Below are positions 12,798 to 21,035 of a DNA stretch of 28,116 nucleotides, piece by piece. Source of the stretch: JADGHX01 sp040255575. GTDB lineage: Bacteria > Pseudomonadota > Gammaproteobacteria > Steroidobacterales > Steroidobacteraceae. The DNA lies in NCBI GenBank assembly GCA_040255575.1, contig JBDZVF010000023.1, forward strand, positions 1 through 28,116. Reading direction: 5' to 3'. A program made the translations under genes and the position numbers. The notes under the pieces are model-generated. The model saw only the letters and a program-made list of their open reading frames with translations. It searched no databases and was not told the DNA's origin. How positions within the stretch are numbered: position 1 is the stretch's first letter; every line of letters begins with the position of its first letter.

Positions 12798-14786
12798 CTA
12801 TGCCGGGCGTAGCGCGGCGAGGAACTGATCTACCGCGGTCTGCAACTCGCCTTCGTTCGGTGGCCGATCGTGCGGCAGCTGGATGTGGTCGAGGTTCGTG
12901 CCGAAATCGGCGAGCGTTAGCGAGTCAAGTCGCTCCACGTCGGAGGAGTCCGGCGCGCGCCATACACCGGCGCCCTCCGGCGGCTCGCGCGGCCGCAGCT
13001 CAGCGGCTGCTCCTGCAGAGCCGAGAGCGGCGTGATCCGTCGCGGCGGTCTCGAGCGGGCTCGAAATACCATCGCTGCCCGGGACAACCGGCTGCTCCGG
13101 TGGCGGCATCAAACGCGATCGGAATCGCGGATCATCGAAATAGCGTACTTTCTTCGCAAGAATCGGAGGTAACCCTTCGTAGAAGACGATGGCTTGGTCC
13201 ACCCCAATCTCCTTGCACTCCTGGGGCAGCAGCAGCGCACGGCGCTGCTCACTCACAGTGATATTTCCGCCGCGACTGCCGCCCTTGCCGCCCCACTGAG
13301 CGAACCGCGGCCGCGACAGCGAGCGTGCCTTCACCGTCACATAGCCCAACTCCTCGGAGAGATCCTTCGCATCTTCGCCGTCTTTCGGCGCAAACACGAT
13401 GCGGGCGGCGAGTGCCTTGACGATCGTCTGTGCAGCGTTCGGCCCATAAACGTCGCGAAGCTGCGAGAAGGATTGAAAGACCGGTACAACGCGCACGTTG
13501 TAGCCCGGCAGGAATGCTACGGCCTCAGCGATGATCGGAATACGGCCGAGGGCGGCAAACTCATCCAGAAGCATCAGCACCTGGTACTTGAGGTCAGGAT
13601 TGTGCTCGGGGAGCTGCAGCGTCTGAAGACCAATGGCTTGCTGAAAGAACAGCGCCAGAAGCGGTCGTAGTCGGTGCAGATCATCTGGATTCACGCCGAC
13701 GTAGATAGACATGGGCCGCTTGCGAAGATCGCGCAAGTCGAAGTCATCGCCGGAGGTGGCGCGATCGAGCATCGGATTCGCCCAGAGATCCAAGCGCGAC
13801 GTGAACGTTTTGCGGATGGAGCTTGCCGTCACCGGCGCGAGATCGATCACGTCATACAGCGCACGGACGCATTCGGCCGAGAGCGGATAGCGTCCTGTAC
13901 TGCGACCTTCGACAATTCGGCGCCAATGGCGCGCGAACCCTTCATCGTCGCTCGCCATACCTTGCCGGCGCACCTCCCCGATCGTCTTCGGAAGGCTCGG
14001 GGTCTCGAAGAGATACAACGCGATCCCCACGAACAGCGAGCGAGCGGAGGCAATCCAGAATGGATCGATGCCCGGCGTTTCCGGATAGAGCCGGTCGGCA
14101 ATCTTCTGCACGCCGTCGATCCGGCCGTCTGGTGTCGAAGGCACATAGGTGAACATGTTCGTGCGCGCAGTGCGCCCGTCTGGCGCGAGCGGATCCCACA
14201 GATGCACTTCATGCCCTTGGGCGCGGCGGTAGCCGGCGGTGACCGTCCAGTTCTCCTTCTTGATATCGGTCACGATGACCGATCCGGGCCAGTTCAAGAG
14301 GTTCGGGATCACGACGCCCACGCCCTTGCCACTGCGAGGCGGAGCGGCGAGCGCGACGCCCTGCTGTCCATCGAGCATCAGGTAGCGGTTCCCGAGCTCG
14401 CCGAGAATGATGCCGGTGTCGCCGAGAAGGCCGGCAGCGGCCACTTCGCGGCGGCTCGCGAAGCGAGCGGCGCCGTGCAGCGGGCGCGCGCGGGGGCGCA
14501 AGACAGCGATGCACGCTGCCGCCATTGCGGCTCCAGCAAGCACTGAACACGCTATGACGCGACGTCGGACCTCATCGCGATCCCCGTAGTAGTGGGCATA
14601 GCGCAAGACCGTCAGGGGTGTGGCCGTCCAGGGCGGAAGACTCAGCGACCACAGAAGCAGGTAGCCGGCGAGATAAAGTCCGAGCACCGGCAGCCCAAGC
14701 GCCGCCATGCATTTGGCGGCGAGGGCTGTTGGTATCCACCGGCTATTCGCGCTCGGCGAGCGCGCGGCGCTTGCGCTCGGGGGCAT
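12798..14786 (-). CDS. virD4: Type IV coupling protein VirD4/TraG
   Basis: The coupling protein links the relaxosome to the secretion channel and drives DNA transport. The 662-residue product has two N-terminal membrane segments (about 24-50 and 76-96), Walker A APPRSGKGVG (148-157), Walker B VLMLLDEFAALGR (403-415), and a VFQSFSQLRDVYG segment characteristic of TraG proteins. The C-terminus (about 555-662) is a Pro/Ala-rich tail that could help choose substrates. The ATG at 14786 follows a strong AAGGAGGT. It overlaps virB11 by 44 nt, so coupling is likely. The assignment is firm. Confidence 0.96.
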   Translation of the reverse strand: MPPSASAARSPSANSRWIPTALAAKCMAALGLPVLGLYLAGYLLLWSLSLPPWTATPLTVLRYAHYYGDRDEVRRRVIACSVLAGAAMAAACIAVLRPRARPLHGAARFASRREVAAAGLLGDTGIILGELGNRYLMLDGQQGVALAAPPRSGKGVGVVIPNLLNWPGSVIVTDIKKENWTVTAGYRRAQGHEVHLWDPLAPDGRTARTNMFTYVPSTPDGRIDGVQKIADRLYPETPGIDPFWIASARSLFVGIALYLFETPSLPKTIGEVRRQGMASDDEGFARHWRRIVEGRSTGRYPLSAECVRALYDVIDLAPVTASSIRKTFTSRLDLWANPMLDRATSGDDFDLRDLRKRPMSIYVGVNPDDLHRLRPLLALFFQQAIGLQTLQLPEHNPDLKYQVLMLLDEFAALGRIPIIAEAVAFLPGYNVRVVPVFQSFSQLRDVYGPNAAQTIVKALAARIVFAPKDGEDAKDLSEELGYVTVKARSLSRPRFAQWGGKGGSRGGNITVSEQRRALLLPQECKEIGVDQAIVFYEGLPPILAKKVRYFDDPRFRSRLMPPPEQPVVPGSDGISSPLETAATDHAALGSAGAAAELRPREPPEGAGVWRAPDSSDVERLDSLTLADFGTNLDHIQLPHDRPPNEGELQTAVDQFLAALRPA

Positions 14787-15849
14787 ACCACACCTCCTTA
14801 ACGTAGCGTTGATGCTGGTCGACGCCGAACTGGATCACGACGTCGACCAGCAGATAGAGCAAACTCTTGATGTCTGCGCGTGAGAGCTCTCCGCCAGCGC
14901 GAGACTGCTTGACCAACAGCATCAGCTGTTCGAACGCCAATTCCGCGCTCGCGGCGTGCACACTGGTGATGGAGCCGGGGTGACCCGAGTTGACGTTTCG
15001 TAAATAGTCGTAGGCCTCCTCACCACGCAGCTCTGCGAGCAGAATCCGATCCGGCCGCATTCGCAGACAGGACTCGAGCAGTTGCTTGGGCGACACGCGC
15101 GCCAAACCCTGGTCGTCCTTGCTGTAGAAAAGCCGCACGTGATTCGCGTGTCGATCGAGTACGAGTTCCTGTGCGTCCTCGATCGTGATCAGGCGTTCGT
15201 CGCCGGGGATCTCCCGAATCAATGCTTTTGTGAAGGTCGTCTTGCCGCTGCCGGTGGGACCGGACACAACGATGTTCTTGCGGCCGACAACCGCAAGGCG
15301 CATGAACGCCTCGTACTCTTGTGACCGCGCAAGTTGCAGCAACTCGGTTTCGGTCGCATCGAGTGCATCGGAGGCCGGGCGAGCACGACGGAAGAGACCG
15401 CGCTGAGCCAACTCCTCGATCGACCAGACATGGTCGGCGGGACGTCGGATCGTAATTGCGACGCATCCGGCGCTCGTTGCAGGCGGCATCACAATCTGGA
15501 TGCGTTCGCCTCCTGGAAGCGATGCGGATAGGAGCGGTGCATTCTCAGCGATGCGCTGACGCGTGAAGTGCGCGACCAGCTTCGCAAGCCGCAAGCACCA
15601 GGCGAGGTCTGCAAACGGCAGCTCCTCGGTGCGCCACCCCTCGCGGGTTTCGATGAAAGCGCGCCGCGGGCTGTTGATACACAGCTCCGTAACCTCGGGC
15701 CGACTCAGAATCGGCCGCAGTGCCTGGAGTGTCAGCTCCAGTGCGGATGCTTCAACAGCCGAAGACAGACGGTTTGGGGCGCTGGACGCGCCGGCGCCGT
15801 GCTTTGCCGGCACAGACCCGTTAGCGCGCACCGGTGACTCGTAAGTCAT
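14743..15849 (-). CDS. virB11: VirB11-family secretion ATPase
   Basis: VirB11 is the hexameric cytoplasmic ATPase at the base of the channel. The 368-residue product has Walker A GPTGSGKTT (197-205), the Asp box ITIEDAQEL, a Walker B region (RPDRILLAELRG) and the His box TSVHA. Length and motif order are normal for the family. The ATG at 15849 has AGGAG six nt upstream; an in-frame start at 15900 would lie further inside virB10. It overlaps the virB10 end by 29 nt. Confidence 0.96.
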   Translation of the reverse strand: MTYESPVRANGSVPAKHGAGASSAPNRLSSAVEASALELTLQALRPILSRPEVTELCINSPRRAFIETREGWRTEELPFADLAWCLRLAKLVAHFTRQRIAENAPLLSASLPGGERIQIVMPPATSAGCVAITIRRPADHVWSIEELAQRGLFRRARPASDALDATETELLQLARSQEYEAFMRLAVVGRKNIVVSGPTGSGKTTFTKALIREIPGDERLITIEDAQELVLDRHANHVRLFYSKDDQGLARVSPKQLLESCLRMRPDRILLAELRGEEAYDYLRNVNSGHPGSITSVHAASAELAFEQLMLLVKQSRAGGELSRADIKSLLYLLVDVVIQFGVDQHQRYVKEVWYAPERKRRALAERE

Positions 15850-17182
15850 ACACACTCCTGAAGTCGACATCGCGCGCAACGAGCACCTGAATGCGATCAC
15901 CCTGGTTCTTGCGAACCGTCGGCGGAATGTTCACCGTGCTCCGAAGTACTTCGGCGACGACGTCCTGAGACCCGGCCGGATTCAGCACGACGGTGCTGCT
16001 ATTGCCGGAGCGGTTCGCGGTGGCCTGCGCGGCGCTGTCGAGGATCGAGATCAGCATGGCGGCGCCGAAGCGATCGAGGAAGTGTCGGTCGACGATGCCC
16101 GGCAATCCGGAGCGCCCAAGCTCATCGGTGCCGGGCGACGCCAGCGCGATCACGACACCCGTCGGAGTGCGCGCTTCTGTCCACAACACAAAGACGCGCG
16201 CACCGCCCTGACGCACTTGTCCGCGCGTCTCGCCGAAGAGCTTGCTACCGCGCTCGACGAGAACGGTCGTTCCGTCGACGCCGAAAACATCGGTGGCCGT
16301 GACGCAGGTGACAAGCCCCGGCAAGGTGGAATCGATCGCGGTCTCCAGCGTGCAATCCAGAAACGATCCCTTCGGCAGCAGGAAGCGCTGCGTGGGTAGG
16401 ACGCGGGGCTCAACAGCCGCCGTCGTCTCGGCGCGAAGCAGGGTTTGGACGTCGCTGCCTGCTGGATCGGACGCTGCCGGGGTGCGCGTCGACGTGAGCG
16501 TTGGTCCGGCGGCATCTCGCGTGATATGCGGCATCAGATACGGGTTCCCGGAAGCCACACCGACCTCGGTCGCCAAACCGGCTGAGTTCGCGGCCGGAGC
16601 AGCGCCACTTCTGCTGTTCGCGCTGGTCGATTCTCGAGAAGACACGGCGCCGGCCAGCCTCCGCTCGAGTGCCAGATCCTCGGGCGACTTCGGCCGCGCC
16701 GCACGGGTCTTTGCCAGGTATGCCTGCGGAACGGCCGGCCCGGTCACACCCGCCATGGGATACCGCGGCAGCTCCGGCGGCGGCCCGAGAACCGCATCGA
16801 ACGCAGATGTGCTTTCCGTTGGAGCGTCCGTCGGCATGGATGCGAGACGCGGCGGCGTGATCCGACCCAGCGGCGGTAAGGTCATTTCCCCTTGCGCGTG
16901 TTGCTGGGACTTTGATTCGACGGCCTTCTGCGCGCGCTGATGACGCGTGAGGGCGTTGGAGTAGTACCAGCCAAGAAGCGCCACGGCCATCAGCCCCATG
17001 CACCCGATCGCGAGTAGCGTGGTCACGCGCGATTGCATCGAGCGAACGCGATTGACCGAAGGAATGCCGCGCTCTCCCTCGACAACGCGTGTCTCTTCAT
17101 TCGTCGCCCGTGATGCCGGTTCTCCCCGCTCGGCGGACCCATCACCCGGCGCTCCGGCCTGTTCCTCGCTCGAGGTGTTCAT
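15821..17182 (-). CDS. virB10: VirB10/TrbI channel scaffold
   Basis: VirB10 spans both membranes as part of the core complex with VirB7 and VirB9. The 453-residue product has a cytoplasmic N-terminus (1-52), one membrane segment (53-73), a Pro/Ala-rich periplasmic linker (about 95-250), and a C-terminal beta-barrel domain (about 262-450) with LPKGSFLDCTLETAIDS and VERGSKLFGE, typical of TrbI/VirB10. The start overlaps the virB9 stop by 4 nt (ATGA). Confidence 0.96.
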   Translation of the reverse strand: MNTSSEEQAGAPGDGSAERGEPASRATNEETRVVEGERGIPSVNRVRSMQSRVTTLLAIGCMGLMAVALLGWYYSNALTRHQRAQKAVESKSQQHAQGEMTLPPLGRITPPRLASMPTDAPTESTSAFDAVLGPPPELPRYPMAGVTGPAVPQAYLAKTRAARPKSPEDLALERRLAGAVSSRESTSANSRSGAAPAANSAGLATEVGVASGNPYLMPHITRDAAGPTLTSTRTPAASDPAGSDVQTLLRAETTAAVEPRVLPTQRFLLPKGSFLDCTLETAIDSTLPGLVTCVTATDVFGVDGTTVLVERGSKLFGETRGQVRQGGARVFVLWTEARTPTGVVIALASPGTDELGRSGLPGIVDRHFLDRFGAAMLISILDSAAQATANRSGNSSTVVLNPAGSQDVVAEVLRSTVNIPPTVRKNQGDRIQVLVARDVDFRSVYDLRVTGAR

Positions 17183-18003
17183 GGTCGCGGCGCCTTCGTG
17201 GAGCGCTCAACGTCCTCCGAGACGGTGCCCGACTCCAAACGGGTACCGCTGCCCGTGAACGATCGATTCACGATGCAGCCAGTCAGTCGACCACGTCTCA
17301 GGACGAATTGGCGCGCGATGCGATGAATGACGACGTCATCGCCCTCCACCGTGAAGTTGACAAGACCCTCCGAGCCGTCATCGTGTCGAACGAAGATGGC
17401 AGGCAGCTCTGCGCGAGCGCCGAACTGCAGATGCGTCTGTGCGCCGTCGTCGAATGCCCCGATCGGCTTGATGGAGCGGCTGCCGCAGTATCCGTAATCG
17501 TCGTTCCGGGGACGGCCGGCGGGTGCACGCTGTAGCGCCTGCTCGATGCGTTCGGCCGCAGAGGGCCCCGAATCCCGTTTCGGCTCGGGCGGATACACGA
17601 ATCGCACGACGTAGATGACCGGCGTGCTGCCCTCCTCCGGCCGGCTCGCTTCCGCGCTGTATTGAATGTAGTAATGACGCTTGTTCGTCGTGACGGCGAG
17701 ATTTGTGTCGACGGTACGAGCGCGCGGCTTGAAGCGGAAAACATTGCCGTCCGCCGAGTACGTCAAGGCATCGAGATCACCACCGTCCACCGACTGGAAG
17801 GTCTCGCCTTCTGCAAACTCCAAGCGGATGTCATAGCCGACGTAGCCAAAAAGCCGGTAGACCTCATTCTCGTTGTACGCGGCGCTTCGAATCCTCGAAT
17901 CGCCTTCGGCAACCGGCATTGGCAGGATCTCCGCGCGAAGCGGCAGGGAGAGCAGCCCGGCCAGGACAACGGCCCACGCCACGAATTTCGGTGCGGCACT
18001 CAT
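17179..18003 (-). CDS. virB9: VirB9/TrbG/CagX outer core protein
   Basis: VirB9 forms the outer-membrane ring with VirB7. The 274-residue product has a signal peptide (about 1-24, ending PLRA before EILP), an N-terminal domain with YNENEVYRLFGYVGYDIRLE and NLAVTTNKRHYYIQY, and a C-terminal domain with YGYCGSRSIKPIGAFDDG-type sequence and RRGRLTGCIVN. It starts by a 4-nt overlap with the virB8 stop. Length and layout are those of the family. Confidence 0.95.
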   Translation of the reverse strand: MSAAPKFVAWAVVLAGLLSLPLRAEILPMPVAEGDSRIRSAAYNENEVYRLFGYVGYDIRLEFAEGETFQSVDGGDLDALTYSADGNVFRFKPRARTVDTNLAVTTNKRHYYIQYSAEASRPEEGSTPVIYVVRFVYPPEPKRDSGPSAAERIEQALQRAPAGRPRNDDYGYCGSRSIKPIGAFDDGAQTHLQFGARAELPAIFVRHDDGSEGLVNFTVEGDDVVIHRIARQFVLRRGRLTGCIVNRSFTGSGTRLESGTVSEDVERSTKAPRP

Positions 18004-18740
18004 GACGAGGACCTCTCGGCCGACGGACTCTTCGCCGGAGTCGGCGACACTTCAGGCGGCGCCTCGGCTTCCGTGCGAAAGTCCACAATCCGAAATCCGA
18101 GCGGATTCCATTGCCGCGCGCGGGCATCTTTCGAAGGCGCCACGTAGGCGTACTGCAGCGTTGCGATCCAGTGAGTCACATGCTCCTCGGCGCCATCTGC
18201 CGCACGTTGGGCTTTGATGTAGCGAACTTGTGCGAGATCGGAGAGGCCGTTGGCCCGCTTGAAGAAGCTGATGGACGTGACGCGCGCCTGGACGACAGTC
18301 CCGTCTTTGAACACATTCAGAGGCGAGGCGGGATTGGACGCCGCCCAGGCCGCCGACCACTGCTGGTTACGGCGCGGTGAATTGAAGGAACCACATTCCT
18401 CGTAGTCGCTCTCGGCCGTTGCCCACGTGAATCGCTCGCAGATTTCCACGTAGTGCCTCAACAGATATCGCGTGACCGTTTCGGACACGTCCGCGGTACC
18501 GGTGTACTCGGGCACGACATCCACGATGCCGGTCGTGTTGTCGACGCGGATGACATAGGGCGCGACCGTCTTCAGCGGTGTCAGGAAGACGATGGCAATC
18601 GCAGTGGCCACCGCACAGAGCCATCCCGCCCCTGCCACACCCCACGCAATACGGGTGCTGCGCGCCGCTTGCGAGACGCGGTCCGCATCCCAGGAGGCAG
18701 CGTCCCGGAAGTATTCCTCGAGTGCTGGGTCGGTTCTCAT
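18000..18740 (-). CDS. virB8: VirB8 inner-membrane assembly protein
   Basis: VirB8 nucleates the inner-membrane complex. The 246-residue product has one membrane segment (about 32-54) after a short cytoplasmic N-terminus, then a periplasmic domain with TPLKTVAPYVIRVDNTTGIVD, LRHYVEICERFTW, YE-CGSFNSPRRNQQW and a final NPLGFRIVDFRTE. These are typical of VirB8/TraE-like NTF2-fold domains. It overlaps virB7 by 4 nt and is followed by virB9 with the same ATGA overlap. Confidence 0.95.
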   Translation of the reverse strand: MRTDPALEEYFRDAASWDADRVSQAARSTRIAWGVAGAGWLCAVATAIAIVFLTPLKTVAPYVIRVDNTTGIVDVVPEYTGTADVSETVTRYLLRHYVEICERFTWATAESDYEECGSFNSPRRNQQWSAAWAASNPASPLNVFKDGTVVQARVTSISFFKRANGLSDLAQVRYIKAQRAADGAEEHVTHWIATLQYAYVAPSKDARARQWNPLGFRIVDFRTEAEAPPEVSPTPAKSPSAERSSS

Positions 18741-18910
18741 GGGTCGTGCGCCTCTACCACCGGTGCGGCCGAGTCGTGCGGGTGGGTGTCGGCCGACCGA
18801 GGCAGATTGATGTCTTCCAGGTGTCCCGAGCAGCTCACGCGAGGTGCGTGATGCGCGGCACAGCCGGCGACCAGCAGCATCAAGGCACTCACACAGAGAA
18901 TCCTTCTCAT
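18737..18910 (-). CDS. virB7: VirB7-like small outer-membrane lipoprotein
   Basis: This 57-residue protein lies between virB6 and virB8, where virB7 belongs. It has a type II signal with lipobox LVAGC (Cys17) and a short, polar, His-rich mature part with a second cysteine (Cys27), which could form the disulfide to VirB9 known in Agrobacterium. AGGGAG precedes the ATG at 18910 and the stop overlaps the virB8 start by 4 nt. Sequence similarity to VirB7 is too short to use; position, lipobox and coupling are the evidence. Confidence 0.85.
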   Translation of the reverse strand: MRRILCVSALMLLVAGCAAHHAPRVSCSGHLEDINLPRSADTHPHDSAAPVVEAHDP

Positions 18911-18922
18911 CTTGATGCTCCC

Positions 18923-19945
18923 TCAGCCAGCGCGAATCGAGTTGCGACGGAACCGACGCACGGCTGCGCGCGGCACCGTGAAGGGCGACTTGATCAGCGC
19001 CATCGCCGCTCTTCCCGTGTAGTAGCCGCTCTTGCGCGTCAGTGGATCCCAGCGAGAGGTGTCCTTATCCATCAGGGCACCGCGCGTGAACTGCCCGAGG
19101 ACACCTCCGGCCCGGGTCAACGCTCCGCTCATGAAGTTGAACGTCGAGAGCGAGATGCCGCTCGCAAGCGCCGCGGCCATCGGCATCACTTGCCGCATGA
19201 CAAGCAGGGTGAGCCCTGCGGTCATGCAGACCCGCACCGCGTGCGCAATTTGAATAGCGCCGCCTTGCGCGAGTGCCTGGAGCGCCGCGGCGCGCAGCAC
19301 CGTCAGCATCAAGGCGGCAACGAGGACGGTCAGGATCGCGATGAACGCGTAGTTTGCAAGCTGGGCGAGCCACGCTTCGGCAAAGCGACGCGTGCTTTCG
19401 AAGAAGAGCAGCGCGATGAAGAGCGGCCCCAGCGCGAGCAGTACAGAGAGCGCGATTCGTGAGAGGGACAACAGGAAGATCGCATAGATCGCCGTGAAGC
19501 CGACGATCAGATACACGGCATAGCCTGCGATCGTAAATGAGAGCCCCTCGAAGACGCCGCCCTTCTCGAGTAGCAGCTCCGCCGTGAGATCCCCTGAGCG
19601 AATGATCCCATCCACGACGCCGACCGAGTCATACGCTCCCACGATTGCGCCGGCAAGTTGCGCAGGAGCGGTGAAGAATGTCTCGACGATGACCTCGTGA
19701 TACAGCCACTGCTGTAACCCAACGCCGAAGATCAGCGCCAGCATGGCAAAGCGCTTGAGGGCGGCGAGGAGCGGCTGCTCGATCTGCCCGGTGATCTGCA
19801 GCACGCCCCAGATCAACAGATAGATCACACCGAGCGTCACAATCGCGGGCTCCAGTGTCTCGGCTACAACGCGCGTGTAAGCGAAGATGTAGTTCGCGAG
19901 CAGCGTGTTGAGCCATGCACTGAACTCGGCGAAGAATCCGCCCAT
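18923..19945 (-). CDS. virB6: VirB6/TrbL polytopic membrane protein
   Basis: VirB6 is a polytopic inner-membrane channel component. The 340-residue product has about six to eight hydrophobic segments (for example IVTLGVIYLLIWGVLQI, VGFTAIYAIFLLSLSRIALS and AFIAILTVLVAALMLTVL) and a basic C-terminal tail. The central segment with FFESTRRFAEAWLAQLANYAF matches the conserved VirB6 core. The gene sits between eexN and virB7 with short spacers. Confidence 0.93.
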   Translation of the reverse strand: MGGFFAEFSAWLNTLLANYIFAYTRVVAETLEPAIVTLGVIYLLIWGVLQITGQIEQPLLAALKRFAMLALIFGVGLQQWLYHEVIVETFFTAPAQLAGAIVGAYDSVGVVDGIIRSGDLTAELLLEKGGVFEGLSFTIAGYAVYLIVGFTAIYAIFLLSLSRIALSVLLALGPLFIALLFFESTRRFAEAWLAQLANYAFIAILTVLVAALMLTVLRAAALQALAQGGAIQIAHAVRVCMTAGLTLLVMRQVMPMAAALASGISLSTFNFMSGALTRAGGVLGQFTRGALMDKDTSRWDPLTRKSGYYTGRAAMALIKSPFTVPRAAVRRFRRNSIRAG

Positions 19946-19960
19946 AGGTGTGCCGCCGCT

Positions 19961-20254
19961 TCAGCGGGCGTCTCCTGTCTTCTTGCCTTCGGGTAACAGC
20001 CCCATCGGGGGCAGCTCGCTGACCGAGCCGATTCCTTCCCTGGCCTCGGCTGTCATGGCGTTGATGCATGCAGGGCGCTGCCTCGCTCGTGCGGGATCAT
20101 TCGCGCAGGCTTTAACGAGCGCCTGTCGTTCAGCGGCGTGGGCACGGTAATAGTCGACGGTCTGCGCCGACTCCTCTTCGGGCTTCGTGCAGGCGGCGAG
20201 TACGCAAAGGATCGCCGCGCCGACACAGGCGGTGTTGAGCTTCAGGAGACTCAT
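19961..20254 (-). CDS. eexN: EexN-family entry-exclusion lipoprotein
   Basis: EexN proteins are small lipoproteins that hinder redundant entry of the same element. The 97-residue product has lipobox LAAC with Cys22, followed by the family pattern KPEEE-TVDYY-AH-AER-ALVKACANDP and PACINA. The ATG at 20254 has GGAGG five nt before it; in-frame starts further upstream are less supported. It lies between virB5 and virB6, as TrbK does after TrbJ. Its C-terminus carries IGSVSELPPMGL, nearly identical to the C-terminus of the adjacent VirB5 (see findings). Confidence 0.88.
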   Translation of the reverse strand: MSLLKLNTACVGAAILCVLAACTKPEEESAQTVDYYRAHAAERQALVKACANDPARARQRPACINAMTAEAREGIGSVSELPPMGLLPEGKKTGDAR

Positions 20255-20295
20255 CGTTTCCTCCATGCTCGCCCGAATAAGGAACTGCCGCGCTC

Positions 20296-21027
20296 TCACG
20301 GCGCACCTGCCGCGTTGAGTCCCATCGGCGGCAGCGCGCTGACAGAGCCGATATCAGCGATGGCTTGTTCGCGGAGTCGCTGCCTTTGCGCAAGCTGCTC
20401 GGCTTGTGCGGCCTGGTACAGAACCTGGAGCTTGCTGCTCTCGTTCACCAGCATCGCCTGCTCGGCTGCGATGCGCGCCTGCAGATCCATCACAGCCTTC
20501 GGGTCGGAAGCACTACCGATCGCATCGATCAGCTGTTGGAGGGATGCGAAGCGGTTACTCGTCGCCCGCAGCGCCTGGTCGGCGAGAGCCTGCTGGATCG
20601 CGACCGAGCGACGCGTAGCGTCGAGATGTTGCCGTTCTGTTGGCGACAATCTCGCGAGCACGTCAGGAGGCAGGATTGCGTTGGCGGTTACGAATGATTG
20701 GGCGCTCGCGGCCAGTCCACCGTACGCGCTGCCCGTGGCGTCCATCGCGGAGGCAAGCTCACCCCAGTTCGAGGGTAGATAGTTCCGAGCAGTGCCCGAA
20801 AGCAATCGCTCCATGCCTCGATTGCCGGTCAACGAGGCGTATTGCTGCCGGGCCTGGCTCAGGTGGTCGCGCACGGTAGTGAGCTGCTCCTGAAGCGTGA
20901 TGTATTCCTGGACGGCCTGCGCGATCGACGCGACGTCGATGACAGCCCACTGCGCAGCGGCCGGCCGGACCACGCCAAATGCGAGGGCGACGAAGACGGG
21001 TAAGGCAAACAGGACTTTCCGGAACAT
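20296..21027 (-). CDS. virB5: VirB5/TrbJ-like pilus-tip protein
   Basis: VirB5 is a minor pilin at the pilus tip. The 243-residue product has a signal peptide (1-27, cut near RPAAA before QWAV), then the helical body with IAQAVQEYITLQEQLTTVRDHL (about 35-57) typical of TrbJ/VirB5. The ATG at 21027 is preferred over the one at 21039, which overlaps the virB4 stop, because GAGGTG lies at proper spacing before the former. The C-terminus ends IGSVSALPPMGL and NAAGAP. Confidence 0.92.
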   Translation of the reverse strand: MFRKVLFALPVFVALAFGVVRPAAAQWAVIDVASIAQAVQEYITLQEQLTTVRDHLSQARQQYASLTGNRGMERLLSGTARNYLPSNWGELASAMDATGSAYGGLAASAQSFVTANAILPPDVLARLSPTERQHLDATRRSVAIQQALADQALRATSNRFASLQQLIDAIGSASDPKAVMDLQARIAAEQAMLVNESSKLQVLYQAAQAEQLAQRQRLREQAIADIGSVSALPPMGLNAAGAP

Positions 21028-21035
21028 GGGGCACC

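Noticed and set aside
16242..16940. Plus-strand open frame opposite virB10, and similar long antisense frames opposite virB4, virD4 and virB11
   Set aside because: High GC content gives long antisense frames. They lack family-like sequence and lie over well-supported genes.
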